A DNA stretch of 64,000 nucleotides from Fibrobacter sp. (GTDB lineage: Bacteria > Fibrobacterota > Fibrobacteria > Fibrobacterales > Fibrobacteraceae): the NCBI GenBank assembly GCA_017412605.1, contig JAFPWY010000012.1, positions 124,001-188,000 on the forward strand, written 5' to 3'. The translations under genes were made by a program, and so were the position numbers. Each line of letters opens with the position of its first letter. The first letter of the stretch is position 1. The notes under the pieces are model-generated. The model did not search any database. It saw only the letters and a list, made by a program, of their open reading frames with translations, and was not told where the DNA came from. Shown in pieces: positions 35,009 to 43,567 of this stretch.

Positions 35009-35480
35009 GCCGGGAATCCTTTACGACGCCGATGTCGTCCATGAACTTTTGCCGCAGAAGTTCCCCTTCGCCTTTGTCGACGAAGTCGTTTCGCTCGAAG
35101 TGGGCAAGGATGCCACCGAAGGCGCTGAAGCCGTGAATCCGAGCATTGTCGCAAACTTCCACCTGACCGGCGAGGAAGGTTTCCTGAAGGGACATTTCCC
35201 CGGCAATCCGGTGATGCCCGGTGTCATCCAGATCGAGGCGATGGCCCAGGCGGCAACCGTCCTCACGCTGATCGTGAAGGAAGCCGAAGTCGCGGGCAAG
35301 CGTCCTGCGTTCATGGGTGTCGAGGAATGCCGGTTCCGTGCCCCGGTCATCCCGAAGGCCGACCTTACGCTCAAGGCTACGCTCATCCTTGCCCGTCGCG
35401 GCATCTACAAGTACACCGGTGAAATCTATCAGGGCGATACGCTCATGAGCAAGGCTAGCTTCAGCGCAGCCATGGTGTAA
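34974..35480 (+). CDS. fabZ: 3-hydroxyacyl-ACP dehydratase FabZ
   Basis: Dehydrates 3-hydroxyacyl-ACP in fatty acid elongation and competes with LpxD for 3-hydroxyacyl-ACP. The 168-aa hot-dog protein carries LLPQKFPFAFVDEV and the active-site string GHFPGNPVMPGVIQIEAMAQ with catalytic His and Glu. GGAGG lies at ~34962, inside lpxC. The gene starts 35 bp before the lpxC stop, so translation is coupled. The next gene follows after 2 bp. Confidence 0.93.
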   Translation: MSLLETLRKSDKPGILYDADVVHELLPQKFPFAFVDEVVSLEVGKDATEGAEAVNPSIVANFHLTGEEGFLKGHFPGNPVMPGVIQIEAMAQAATVLTLIVKEAEVAGKRPAFMGVEECRFRAPVIPKADLTLKATLILARRGIYKYTGEIYQGDTLMSKASFSAAMV

Positions 35481-35482
35481 AG

Positions 35483-36358
35483 ATGAACGTCCTTATCCTG
35501 GCTGCCGGTCTCGGGACGCGCCTGCGCCCCCTGACAAGCGATGTGCCCAAGCCGCTGGTGCGTGTGGTGGATGCTCCGATCCTCGAGTTGCAGGTGCAGA
35601 AGGCGCGGGCGCTCGGGAATGTCGCCCTGCATGCCAATGCGCACTATTTGGCCGACCAGATTGTGGCCGAGGGGGCACGCCTCGGTTTCGAGAAGGTGTG
35701 GGTCGAACCCGAAATACTCGGCACGGCGGGGCCACTCAGCCGCATCTACCGCAGCGGCTACCGTGGCGGCCTCCTCGTGATGAACAGCGATGCCTACTGC
35801 CAGTTTGACTTGGCGCGGTTCGTTGCCGGGGCGGAATCGTCGGGGGCGGACTTCGCCCTCCTCGGCGTCGATTTCCCGAAGGTGAATTCTCTCCGCGTGG
35901 GCGGAGACGGCAAGCTCTCCGGTGTGCTGCGGCGCTTCGGCACCGACGCGGGGGAGGCGGTGACCTTCTCCGGGGTCTCGTGGTACAGCGACGCGGCCCT
36001 GTCGAGAATCGAGCCCGGCGAGTTCGACATCCTCAAGTTCTGGGAAAAGGAAGTCGCGGACGGCCGTGCTCCCTTTGTGGACATGAGCCAGAAGGACGCT
36101 CTCTGGATCGATATGGGAAGCCCGGAAGGCCTCAAGGCCGCCTGCGACGCCCGCCGCAAGGATTTGGGCGTGGATAGCTGGGTGGGCGACGCCCCTTCTG
36201 CCGATCTGCGCTTTGTCCGTTCGGTGGTGGAGTGCGCTGCGGATATCCCGGCCGACGCAACGCTGACCGATTCGGTCATTTTCGCCGGAGCGGAAGTTTT
36301 TCCCGGCGAGAAAGTGGTCCGCGAAATCCGGGGTAAGGGGTTCTGCTGGAAAGTTTAG
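35483..36358 (+). CDS. MurNAc-1-phosphate uridylyltransferase-like nucleotidyltransferase (MurU-like)
   Basis: Nucleotidyltransferase fold: LILAAGLGTRLRPLTSDVPKPL (residues 4-25, G-x-G-T-R and K of the sugar-nucleotide pyrophosphorylases), NSDAYCQFDL (~98) and WIDMGSPEGL near the C-terminus. The 291-aa size without a beta-helix extension is like MurU, which makes UDP-MurNAc from MurNAc-1-P in cell-wall recycling. Pairing with the following AmgK-like kinase supports that role. A mannose-1-P guanylyltransferase or glucose-1-P thymidylyltransferase is the alternative. Confidence 0.75.
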   Translation: MNVLILAAGLGTRLRPLTSDVPKPLVRVVDAPILELQVQKARALGNVALHANAHYLADQIVAEGARLGFEKVWVEPEILGTAGPLSRIYRSGYRGGLLVMNSDAYCQFDLARFVAGAESSGADFALLGVDFPKVNSLRVGGDGKLSGVLRRFGTDAGEAVTFSGVSWYSDAALSRIEPGEFDILKFWEKEVADGRAPFVDMSQKDALWIDMGSPEGLKAACDARRKDLGVDSWVGDAPSADLRFVRSVVECAADIPADATLTDSVIFAGAEVFPGEKVVREIRGKGFCWKV

Positions 36359-36443
36359 GCTTCGTTTCTTGTGATTCGTCACAGGATAGACCATTTTTAG
36401 CGCTTTTTTCTAAAAAAAACTGTTTTACGTGCTTTTGAAAACA

Positions 36444-36449
36444 TATATT
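36444..36449 (+). promoter_or_regulatory. -10 element TATATT directly before the AmgK-like gene
   Basis: TATATT ends 6 nt before the ATG at 36456; no Shine-Dalgarno intervenes, which suggests a leaderless start. Confidence 0.4.
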
Positions 36450-36455
36450 GAACGT

Positions 36456-37469
36456 ATGAATAAAGAAGAACTTGTCATATCCCCCAAAATCAACACTTAT
36501 CTTTTTGCTCACGGCTATTCCGACGGCTTTGAGGTTGAGCCCATTGCCGGTGCTGGTTCCGGCCGCCGTTATTACAGAATCAAGAATTCGGAACGCTCCT
36601 GCGTCTTGCAGGTTTCCCCTGCGGTGAATGACGATTTCAACCGTTTTGTCGAGTATTCCAAGACATTCCTCGATTACAAGCTTCCCGTACCGCGTGTCTA
36701 TTGCGTCGATACGACGGATTGCCAAATCCTGCAGGAAGACCTGGGCAAACGCAGCCTTTATGATTACGTGGCTCCCGAGAACCATTCCGGGAGCATCCGC
36801 ATCCTTTATCCGGAAGTCATCGAAGCCCTGATTCGGTGGCAGAACGCCTCGCAGTCGCTGTTCAGCAGCCATACGAACATTTGGCTTTACCGATTCGATT
36901 TTGCCTCGCTCAAGTGGGAGACGGATTACTTTACCCAGAACTACTTGAAGGACTACAAGGGCATTCAGGAAATTCCGTCTGCTGTCCAGAACTTCTATTC
37001 TCTGTTGGCTGTTTCTGTGGAAGCGCAGACCAAGGTGCTCATGCACCGCGATTTCCAGTCGCAGAACATCATGGTGCGTCCGAACTCCGAAATCGCTTTT
37101 GTTGATTTCCAGGGAGCTCGTCGCGGTTCCATGTTCTACGACATCGCTTCGCTGCTCTGGGACCCTTACGTTTGCCTGCCCCTTGACATGATCAAGGATT
37201 TCTTCGAGTACTGGCACACCTATTATGCCGGCGCGAGAATCTATTCCAAGGAAGATGCCTGGATGTGCTTCATCCATGCAAGCCTCCAGCGCGTGATGCA
37301 GGCCTTGGGTGCTTACTGCTTCCTTTCGAGGCAGAAAAAGATTGAAAAGTTTGCACAGTATATTGAACCGGGCAAAAAGCAACTGCTTGCCTTGTTCAAC
37401 GAATTCAAGCTCATCGCCAATGCAACGGACAAGGAACTCTTCCCGTTCATGGAAGAAGCCCTTGCGTAG
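36456..37469 (+). CDS. AmgK-like sugar kinase (aminoglycoside phosphotransferase fold)
   Basis: The start at 36456 is preferred over an upstream GTG at 36429. APH-fold motifs: GSGRRYYRI (~30), VLMHRDFQSQNIMV with catalytic Asp (~190-203) and IAFVDFQGARRG with the metal-binding Asp (~208-219). AmgK phosphorylates the anomeric hydroxyl of MurNAc/GlcNAc; together with MurU it bypasses de novo UDP-MurNAc synthesis. Size 337 aa fits. Its position after the MurU-like gene is the main support for substrate. The next gene is 5 bp downstream. Confidence 0.72.
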   Translation: MNKEELVISPKINTYLFAHGYSDGFEVEPIAGAGSGRRYYRIKNSERSCVLQVSPAVNDDFNRFVEYSKTFLDYKLPVPRVYCVDTTDCQILQEDLGKRSLYDYVAPENHSGSIRILYPEVIEALIRWQNASQSLFSSHTNIWLYRFDFASLKWETDYFTQNYLKDYKGIQEIPSAVQNFYSLLAVSVEAQTKVLMHRDFQSQNIMVRPNSEIAFVDFQGARRGSMFYDIASLLWDPYVCLPLDMIKDFFEYWHTYYAGARIYSKEDAWMCFIHASLQRVMQALGAYCFLSRQKKIEKFAQYIEPGKKQLLALFNEFKLIANATDKELFPFMEEALA

Positions 37470-37474
37470 CCCTC

Positions 37475-37897
37475 ATGAAACCGGTATCTTGTAAGCTTTA
37501 TTCTGAGTCTGTGGATTTTGGGCGTGCGTTGGGTCTCGCTTACGAGGCCCTAGTCAATACTCCTCATGAATTCGATTCCATTGCTGCGTGGACCAAACTT
37601 TCGGAACGCGTGTCGCAGGGTGTCTACATGGGGGATGGCCTGCTGTTGCCGCATACGCGCGTCCCGGGGCTGTCAGCACCGTTGATGGCTTTTGTCGTTG
37701 CTCCGGAAGGCTTTTCGGGAGTGACCATTCCCGGCAGGGAAACGGCGCAGTTCATGTGCCTGCTCCTTTCACCGGCTGAATCTGCGACTGTGCATACCCA
37801 GGCCATTGCCGAAATGGCTCGCCTCATTCTGGATAAGGAATGGAAGGCGAAGGCGCTTGCCTGCCGTGACGATGCGGAAATAGCCGCCCTTTTCTAG
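37475..37897 (+). CDS. PTS EIIA-like (PtsN/fructose-type) domain protein
   Basis: A single EIIA type-2 domain of 140 aa with the phosphorylatable His in LLLPHTRVPGLSAP (~53-66) and a C-terminal LLLSPAES...HTQAIAEMARLIL segment. No EIIB or EIIC genes are nearby, so a regulatory role like PtsN (nitrogen-type PTS) is more likely than sugar transport. It ends the plus-strand envelope block and converges on the Wzi-like gene with a 4-bp overlap. Confidence 0.75.
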   Translation: MKPVSCKLYSESVDFGRALGLAYEALVNTPHEFDSIAAWTKLSERVSQGVYMGDGLLLPHTRVPGLSAPLMAFVVAPEGFSGVTIPGRETAQFMCLLLSPAESATVHTQAIAEMARLILDKEWKAKALACRDDAEIAALF

Positions 37898-39336
37898 AAC
37901 TGTATCGATCCGGATAACGTTGCCCGGAATCCTTCGTAGTCGCCGAAGAAGCGCGTGTACGACGTCTTTAGCGTTGCCCAGTACCACGGGGTAATGGCCA
38001 ATGCGCCGCCGAGTTCTTCGTAGCGGATGGAGGAATCGTCGTCCAGGAACTTCTTGTCGGTGCGGTCCTCGGGGCCGTGGATGTCGGCGATGTTCCCGCC
38101 GAAAGCCGTGTCCTTGGCGACAGCGCCTGCGATAAGCGTTCCCTTGACAAATTTCCATGAAGCGCTCAGCTCGCTGTGGATTTCTTGGGCGTTGGGGCCG
38201 AGGTCGCTGCCTAGGCTCTGAGCGTAGTTCGCATAAGTGTATCCGCCGCCCTTGTGGTGCGTGTACACCCAGGGCTCGATTCGGGTATATTCCGCAAACC
38301 AGTCCAGCATTACGGGGCCGAGTTTCAGGTTGTCGCGGGCGAGCCCGACAGTTGCCGCCCACTTGTTTCCCCACCAGGAGTCATCGAACATGGATGTCGG
38401 TGACTTCATGTCGTCCCAGAGGAGTTCCGCATAGAATTCCCAGTTCCGGATGGTCTTTACGCTCAGGTCGAACGCTAGCGAGATGTTATCCTGGTCGCCG
38501 AGGAGGTGCTCCTCGAAAACATAGGGGACGAACGGGATGACGTATGCCCATTCCATTTCGCGCGAGGCGTATTCGGCGTCGGCATTCGGGTTGGTTCCCG
38601 GGTCTTCTGTTGTGGTTCCGTAGAGTGCCGTTTCGGAAAGCCCGAACGTGATGTCGAAGGGCAGGTTCATTGCAAGGCGGTGGTTGTGGAAGTACTTGCC
38701 TGCACCCTTCTTTTCGTATAGCTTGGCGGCGTGCTGTGTGTAAGTTAGGGGGCCCAACGTGAATTCGTAGCCGAAGTACGGGGTTGGTGCCGGGTCGTAT
38801 ATGCGGCTGCTGCTGTCTTGCCACGGACGGTAGAAACTGCGTTCCCCGCGCATGATCACATGGTGACGGCGTGCGGGGCCGGCTTCGAGGTAGTCAAATC
38901 CGGCGAGCAGGCCGAGCGGAGCGATGTCGTAGCGTGCGTTTGCAGCGAAAATGTCCCATGTGCGCTTGTTGTCGCTCTGCTTGTTGTAGGGAATGCCTTC
39001 GTTCGGGTTGTAGAAGTGGTCGGCTATATCCCTGTTCGTGTGGTCCGTGCTCACCTTGACACGGGCAGCGAAGTTGAAGGCGTCGGTGAATTTCCCGTCG
39101 AGGAAAATTCGAACCGATGCGGAATTGTCATAGTGTGTCGGAGCCCCCGAAAGGTTCGTGATGGCCGCGGAATCGATCAGTTGCGCGTGGATGTTCACCG
39201 CTGCGCCGCGCGAGGAGTCCGCGAGCGTGAACGCCGTGGAATCGTCAAAGCCCTCGAAGGCAAGCGCCTGTGATGCCAGCGAAAGAGCCAAGGAGGCCGA
39301 GAAAATTGTAAACGGAGTGCGTTTTAGTGAACTCAT
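37894..39336 (-). CDS. Outer-membrane beta-barrel resembling the Wzi capsule-assembly family
   Basis: The start is placed at 39336 (MSSLKRTPFTIFSASLALSLASQALA), overlapping the upstream glycosyltransferase stop by ATGA. The 480-aa protein has a clear signal peptide, repeated amphipathic strands (FAARVKVSTDH, HHVIMRGERSFYRP, GYEFTLGPLTYTQHAAKLY) and a terminal aromatic SGSIQF, typical of barrels. The pattern and context next to glycosyltransferases are like Wzi, which tethers surface polysaccharide. Not provable by eye. Confidence 0.6.
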   Translation of the reverse strand: MSSLKRTPFTIFSASLALSLASQALAFEGFDDSTAFTLADSSRGAAVNIHAQLIDSAAITNLSGAPTHYDNSASVRIFLDGKFTDAFNFAARVKVSTDHTNRDIADHFYNPNEGIPYNKQSDNKRTWDIFAANARYDIAPLGLLAGFDYLEAGPARRHHVIMRGERSFYRPWQDSSSRIYDPAPTPYFGYEFTLGPLTYTQHAAKLYEKKGAGKYFHNHRLAMNLPFDITFGLSETALYGTTTEDPGTNPNADAEYASREMEWAYVIPFVPYVFEEHLLGDQDNISLAFDLSVKTIRNWEFYAELLWDDMKSPTSMFDDSWWGNKWAATVGLARDNLKLGPVMLDWFAEYTRIEPWVYTHHKGGGYTYANYAQSLGSDLGPNAQEIHSELSASWKFVKGTLIAGAVAKDTAFGGNIADIHGPEDRTDKKFLDDDSSIRYEELGGALAITPWYWATLKTSYTRFFGDYEGFRATLSGSIQF

Positions 39337-40250
39337 AGGGCTTCCTTTAGCAGGGTCAGGTGGTTCTTGGCGTATTCTGCGAATTTTCTGTTGAACAGGG
39401 CGAAGACGCACACGGGGAGCATGCGTGCAAAACTGCGACAGATGCGGAAACTCTTGGAAAGGATAACTCCTTTTTTGCCCATGTGCTTGCCGAAAACGTA
39501 TTCCTGCGATCTGTCGTGCTGGAGCGCCCGGCTCAAGTTGCTCTTGGCCGATCCGCCGCCCAGGTGGATGATGCTGCACTTGCTCTGGATGTAAAAACGG
39601 TAGCCGATCTTGATGGCGCGGTGAGCGAGGTCCCAGTCTTCGTAATACATGAAGATGTTCTCGTCGAATCCGCCCAGCATGCCGTACAGGTTTGCGGGCA
39701 TCATCCAGCACACAGCGCTCGCCCAGTATGTTTCGTAGAACGTGGTTTCGGGGCAAAGCTTGGGCGTACCTTCCAGATAGCGCGCTGCACCAGATTCCAT
39801 CCGGAAGGCGTTCAGGAAAAATTGCAGCGGGCTGATTTTCGCGAAATAGTTGTGCTGTGGCGTGCCGTCGCTGTTGCGCACGGTGGGAACCACGATGACG
39901 TCGCCGAAATGGGTCTGTGCCTCGGTCAGGGACTTGCGCAGTTCGATGATTGTTGCCGGGTCGAGGCGCGTATCGTTGTTCAGAAGGCAGATGGCGTCGA
40001 ACTTGATGCCGTCGTCCTTGAGCCCTTGGACGGCAGCATTGTTGGCCCGGCCGAAACCCAGGTTCTCTGCTTGGGGATACACCTTCACGTGCGGGAACTG
40101 GCTGCGGATGTTTTCCACGGTCCCGTCGGTGCTTGCGTTGTCGGCCACGGCGATGACGAAGTCGTCTTGCGGGAGTGCGGCGAGGTCGGCAAGGCAGTTT
40201 TCCGTGATGGGCCAGCCGTTGTATGTGACCATGATAATGGCTGTCTTCAT
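39333..40250 (-). CDS. Family 2 glycosyltransferase
   Basis: GT-A fold enzyme of 305 aa: IIMVTYNGWPITENCLADL (5-23), ADNASTDGTVENI (~36-48), ENLGFGRANNAAVQG (~62-76), LLNNDTRLDP with the metal-binding DxD-like site (~90-99), and GGFDENIFMYYEDWDLAHRA (~193-212). This set is that of rhamnosyl/galactofuranosyl transferases that build surface polysaccharides. It overlaps the upstream GT4 gene and the downstream Wzi-like gene by 4 nt each. Confidence 0.9.
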   Translation of the reverse strand: MKTAIIMVTYNGWPITENCLADLAALPQDDFVIAVADNASTDGTVENIRSQFPHVKVYPQAENLGFGRANNAAVQGLKDDGIKFDAICLLNNDTRLDPATIIELRKSLTEAQTHFGDVIVVPTVRNSDGTPQHNYFAKISPLQFFLNAFRMESGAARYLEGTPKLCPETTFYETYWASAVCWMMPANLYGMLGGFDENIFMYYEDWDLAHRAIKIGYRFYIQSKCSIIHLGGGSAKSNLSRALQHDRSQEYVFGKHMGKKGVILSKSFRICRSFARMLPVCVFALFNRKFAEYAKNHLTLLKEAL

Positions 40251-41362
40251 CGGCTTTCCCCCTTTTGGATAAGGGATTCGAACAGGCGTAGCAATGCTCT
40301 GGCCGAATTTTCCCAGCTGTAGCGGGCCAGCAGTTCGTTTAGCTTGGCGGATTCCTGCCGTAACTTCTGTTCGGCTGCTTCCCTGTTGCTGTAGAACGAC
40401 CGGATTGCATCTGCGATGGATGTTGGGTCGTTTGCGTCGAAATATATGGCGAATTCACCGGTGATTTCTTCCATCGAACTGCCCTTGGTTGTGAGAAGCG
40501 GGGCCCTGTGGGCCAGCGCCTCGATGGCGGGAAGCCCGAATCCTTCGTATAGCGAAGGAAATACCACGGCTGCACAGGTGTCGTAGAGTTCGCCGAGCGT
40601 GGAATCGTCGACATAGCCCAGGTGCGTTATGTTATTGGCGATGGGAGTCTTTGAAAGAATGTCGTGGATGGACTTGTTCCTCCAGCCTTTGGGCCCTGTC
40701 ATTGTCAGGGGAATGTCCATTCCTTCGTCGTGCAATATTTCCAGTGCTCGGATCAGGGTGGGTAGGTTCTTGCGAGGTTCCAGACTGCCCACGAAGAGTA
40801 GGTTTTCGCCCCTCCGCTGCGGTTTTGGCTCTGTTGTTCCGGTTTCCGTTCCGCAACAGACCAGGTGCATCTTGTCCTTGTTTATCTCAGGATAAAAATG
40901 GGCGATTTCGTTTTGCGTGAACTTGGAAACGGGGCAGATGGCATCGGCCACTTCTATCGACTTGTTGCCGAAAATCTTGTTGACCCAGAGGACGCTCTTG
41001 GCCATTGTTTCTGGGAAACGCTTGTATACAAGGTCGTGTACGGTCAGCACGCGGATGGTTTTTCCGGTATTGCCGACAGGGAGCGTCTGTTCCGGTCCCC
41101 AGAAAATGTCTATTGCATTCTCGCGGATGATTCCGGGGAGCGTGCTCTGCTGCCACAGGATTCCCGGGAGCTTGATTTCGCTCTTGCAGACTTTCACCTT
41201 GAAGTTTGGGGCGGTAGGCTCGAACGGGGCTTCGGTCGGCGCAAACAGCAGGTATTCGTTCTGACTGTCGATCTTTTGCAGTGCGTCGAGAATGCAGCGC
41301 AGGTAACGCCCGATGCCGGCGTTGTTGTAGCGGAGGCACTTTATGTCGATTCCGATGCGCAT
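40247..41362 (-). CDS. Family 4 (GT-B) glycosyltransferase
   Basis: GT-B fold, 371 aa. MRIGIDIKCLRYNNAGIGRYLRCIL at the N-terminus, LLFVGSLEPRKNLPTLIRAL (~188-207) and VFPSLYEGFGLPAIEALAHRAPLLT with the E-x7-E motif (~268-292) place it among GT4 retaining transferases such as mannosyltransferases. It transfers a nucleotide-sugar residue in surface-glycan assembly. It overlaps the next gene by 4 nt and the previous by 1 nt. Confidence 0.9.
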   Translation of the reverse strand: MRIGIDIKCLRYNNAGIGRYLRCILDALQKIDSQNEYLLFAPTEAPFEPTAPNFKVKVCKSEIKLPGILWQQSTLPGIIRENAIDIFWGPEQTLPVGNTGKTIRVLTVHDLVYKRFPETMAKSVLWVNKIFGNKSIEVADAICPVSKFTQNEIAHFYPEINKDKMHLVCCGTETGTTEPKPQRRGENLLFVGSLEPRKNLPTLIRALEILHDEGMDIPLTMTGPKGWRNKSIHDILSKTPIANNITHLGYVDDSTLGELYDTCAAVVFPSLYEGFGLPAIEALAHRAPLLTTKGSSMEEITGEFAIYFDANDPTSIADAIRSFYSNREAAEQKLRQESAKLNELLARYSWENSARALLRLFESLIQKGESR

Positions 41363-42303
41363 CAGTCCTTACCGAAAAATTTTTGGGCGAGGGGGAGCCC
41401 GATGGCCGTGAAGAGGACCCGCTGGAGTGTCTTGATGGTGTCTGCCTTCAAGAAAAGAAAGTTGCGGTTCGCGAATACCCAGGGCACGATGGAGGGAATA
41501 AAGCTTTCCACCTGGCGGCGGAGGGTGATTTCAAGGAGTCTTTCGGCGAAGCGAGTTTCGCCGTTGGAAAGTCGCATATCGTGCCTGTGGCAGAGGATTT
41601 CCTCGATCCATTTCTGCTGCGTCGAGAGAGTCTCGCTCATGGAAGGCTGGCGTGCGCCCCCGACGGCGTTGTTTCCGTGAATCCTGTATTGGGCGACCTT
41701 TTGCGGGATGGCCTTGATTCCCCCGTTTTTCTGGGCGTACATGGCAATCCAGCGGTCGTGAACCGTGACGTTTTCAGAAATGGGGAGTATCAAGGGCAGG
41801 AGGCTTGCACGGAACAGCGAAAGGCATCCCGTGACGTTGTTGATTCCGGCAATCTGGCGCCGCATGCTGTTGTGCGTGTCGATATTTGAGTATGCCCGCC
41901 ACGACGGTGCGATGAGTTCGCCTTTTCCGTCGATGACCTCGGCATCACCGTAAACGAGGGCGGCCTCATCGATTTCTCTTTCAAGGGTCTCGAGCTTTTC
42001 GGGAAGCCAGATGTCGTCCTGGTCGGCAAGTGCGATATAGTCGTCGTTGCCCAATCGATGGCGTGCCTCTTCGAGCCCCCTGGAGAATGCGGCCCGGTGC
42101 CCCTGGTTTTTGGGGGAGCGGACGATTTCCATCGGGAGCCTGTCCAGGTTCTGCTCCAAAATGCTCATGGTGGAATCGGTGGAACCGTCGTCCACGGCGA
42201 TAATCATGTCTGCTGGTCGAGTTTGCGCCACCAGGGAATCGAGCATCTCCTGGAGATACTTTTTCCCGTTGTAGGTTGCAAGGACGATGCAGATTCTAGC
42301 CAT
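41362..42303 (-). CDS. Family 2 glycosyltransferase
   Basis: The start at 42303 (MARICIVLATYNGKKYLQEML) fits GT2 proteins; an upstream ATG would add 16 unrelated residues. Motifs: IAVDDGSTDST (~33-43), NQGHRAAFSRGLEEA (~65), DYIALADQDDIWLPEKLE (~83-100) typical of rhamnosyltransferase-like GT2. Total 313 aa. First gene of the minus-strand glycosyltransferase operon; a GT4 gene diverges from it at 42414. Confidence 0.9.
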   Translation of the reverse strand: MARICIVLATYNGKKYLQEMLDSLVAQTRPADMIIAVDDGSTDSTMSILEQNLDRLPMEIVRSPKNQGHRAAFSRGLEEARHRLGNDDYIALADQDDIWLPEKLETLEREIDEAALVYGDAEVIDGKGELIAPSWRAYSNIDTHNSMRRQIAGINNVTGCLSLFRASLLPLILPISENVTVHDRWIAMYAQKNGGIKAIPQKVAQYRIHGNNAVGGARQPSMSETLSTQQKWIEEILCHRHDMRLSNGETRFAERLLEITLRRQVESFIPSIVPWVFANRNFLFLKADTIKTLQRVLFTAIGLPLAQKFFGKD

Positions 42304-42363
42304 GTTTTGAATATAGTTAATAATGTACACCAATGTTGTGATTGAAGACACCCGTTTTTGATT

Positions 42364-42371
42364 TATATTTG
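42364..42371 (+). promoter_or_regulatory. -10 element TATATTTG for the divergent GT4 gene
   Basis: TATATTTG 43 nt upstream of the start at 42414, with TTGAAG about 16 nt further upstream as a possible -35. Confidence 0.45.
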
Positions 42372-42413
42372 TATTTTGTTTTACATTAAGTAAAAGGATT
42401 GCTGCAGAGGCCG

Positions 42414-43532
42414 ATGATGAACGCTCGAAAGAAGGTTTTGCTCGTTTGCGACAAGAACGAATGCACTAGTTTCGGTCGCCTTGCGCTGTCTATCATGCAC
42501 GCCTTGGAGCCGGATTTTGACGTTGACACGCTTTGGCTCAAGACGCCTAAGTTCTTCGGGAAAAATGCAACTCGCAACAATCTTGAAATTTGGGCGCCGT
42601 CCCTGCACGTGGGGTTTTTCACGTTCCGCCACCCCTTCAAGAAGATTCTCCGGCGGGAATGTCCCGACGTTGTCTTCTTTATCCGTCCGGAACTTGGTTT
42701 CCTTGTGCCTGTCGCAAAATCAGCCTGTGCGGCAAAGGTTGTCATGTTCGTTCACGACACGTTTGCCGAAACGCTCTATCCGGACAGCCTCAAGTTCAAG
42801 GTCTTAAATCGCTTCTTTATCCGCGATACGGTCAAGTCGGATTACTACGTGTACAATTCCCGTTGGACGCGAGGTGAGGCCGAGGCGCATTTCGGTACTG
42901 CCGGAACTCGGGGCAAGGTTATTGGATGCCCTATCGATTCGAACTTGTTTTGCCCGCCAGAACAACCGGTGGATGACGCTGCACGCGATGCGTTCCGTAG
43001 GAAGTTCGGCTTGGCATCTTATAGGGCTGTGTGCCTGAACGTTAGTTTGGACGAGCCCCGGAAGAATATCGAGACGTATTTCGAAATGGCTCGTCAGTGC
43101 CCGGACGTGGCGTTTGTGAGGGTGGGAAGACTCTCGGAACGTTTGTCTCAGATTATCAATCGAGACAAACTGACGAACGTGTTCCATTTTCCCGAGTTCA
43201 AGGCGCACGAACTGTGCGACTTCTACCGCCATGCTGACCTGATGGTTTACCCGTCCCTGCTGGAAGGCTTTGGCATGCCGCCCATCGAGGCGCTTTCTTG
43301 CGGAACGCCTTCTGTTGCCGCCGCGACGTCTGCCATGAAGGAAAACCTGGATGGCGTTGTGCCGTTGGTGGATCCGCCGACGGATGTCGATGCGTATGTG
43401 GAGATTCTCAAGCGTGTCCTTGCTGGCGAAAATGTCGTTGACGATGCGAAAAAAACGCAGTTGCTAGAATACTGTTCCAACGAATCCTTTGCTCGTCGCG
43501 TGGGCGAGGCCTTGGCAGAATCTCTTGAATGA
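42414..43532 (+). CDS. Family 4 (GT-B) glycosyltransferase
   Basis: GT-B fold, 372 aa from the first ATG of the pair at 42414/42417. Motifs: LNVSLDEPRKNIETYFEMAR (~205-225), MVYPSLLEGFGMPPIEALSC with E-x7-E (~278-297). The N-terminal half (KVLLVCDKNECTSFGRLALSIM) is a less conserved acceptor domain. It is the only plus-strand member of the polysaccharide block. A short GC-rich inverted repeat lies between it and the convergent gene at 43568. Confidence 0.85.
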   Translation: MMNARKKVLLVCDKNECTSFGRLALSIMHALEPDFDVDTLWLKTPKFFGKNATRNNLEIWAPSLHVGFFTFRHPFKKILRRECPDVVFFIRPELGFLVPVAKSACAAKVVMFVHDTFAETLYPDSLKFKVLNRFFIRDTVKSDYYVYNSRWTRGEAEAHFGTAGTRGKVIGCPIDSNLFCPPEQPVDDAARDAFRRKFGLASYRAVCLNVSLDEPRKNIETYFEMARQCPDVAFVRVGRLSERLSQIINRDKLTNVFHFPEFKAHELCDFYRHADLMVYPSLLEGFGMPPIEALSCGTPSVAAATSAMKENLDGVVPLVDPPTDVDAYVEILKRVLAGENVVDDAKKTQLLEYCSNESFARRVGEALAESLE

Positions 43533-43567
43533 CGTCTGCGGCACTGCGCCGCATGATTGAATAGGAC

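Noticed and set aside
38486-39756. N-terminal extension of the Wzi-like gene beyond 39336
   Set aside because: The upstream part is the reverse of the GT2 gene; the signal peptide and the ATGA overlap fix the start at 39336.
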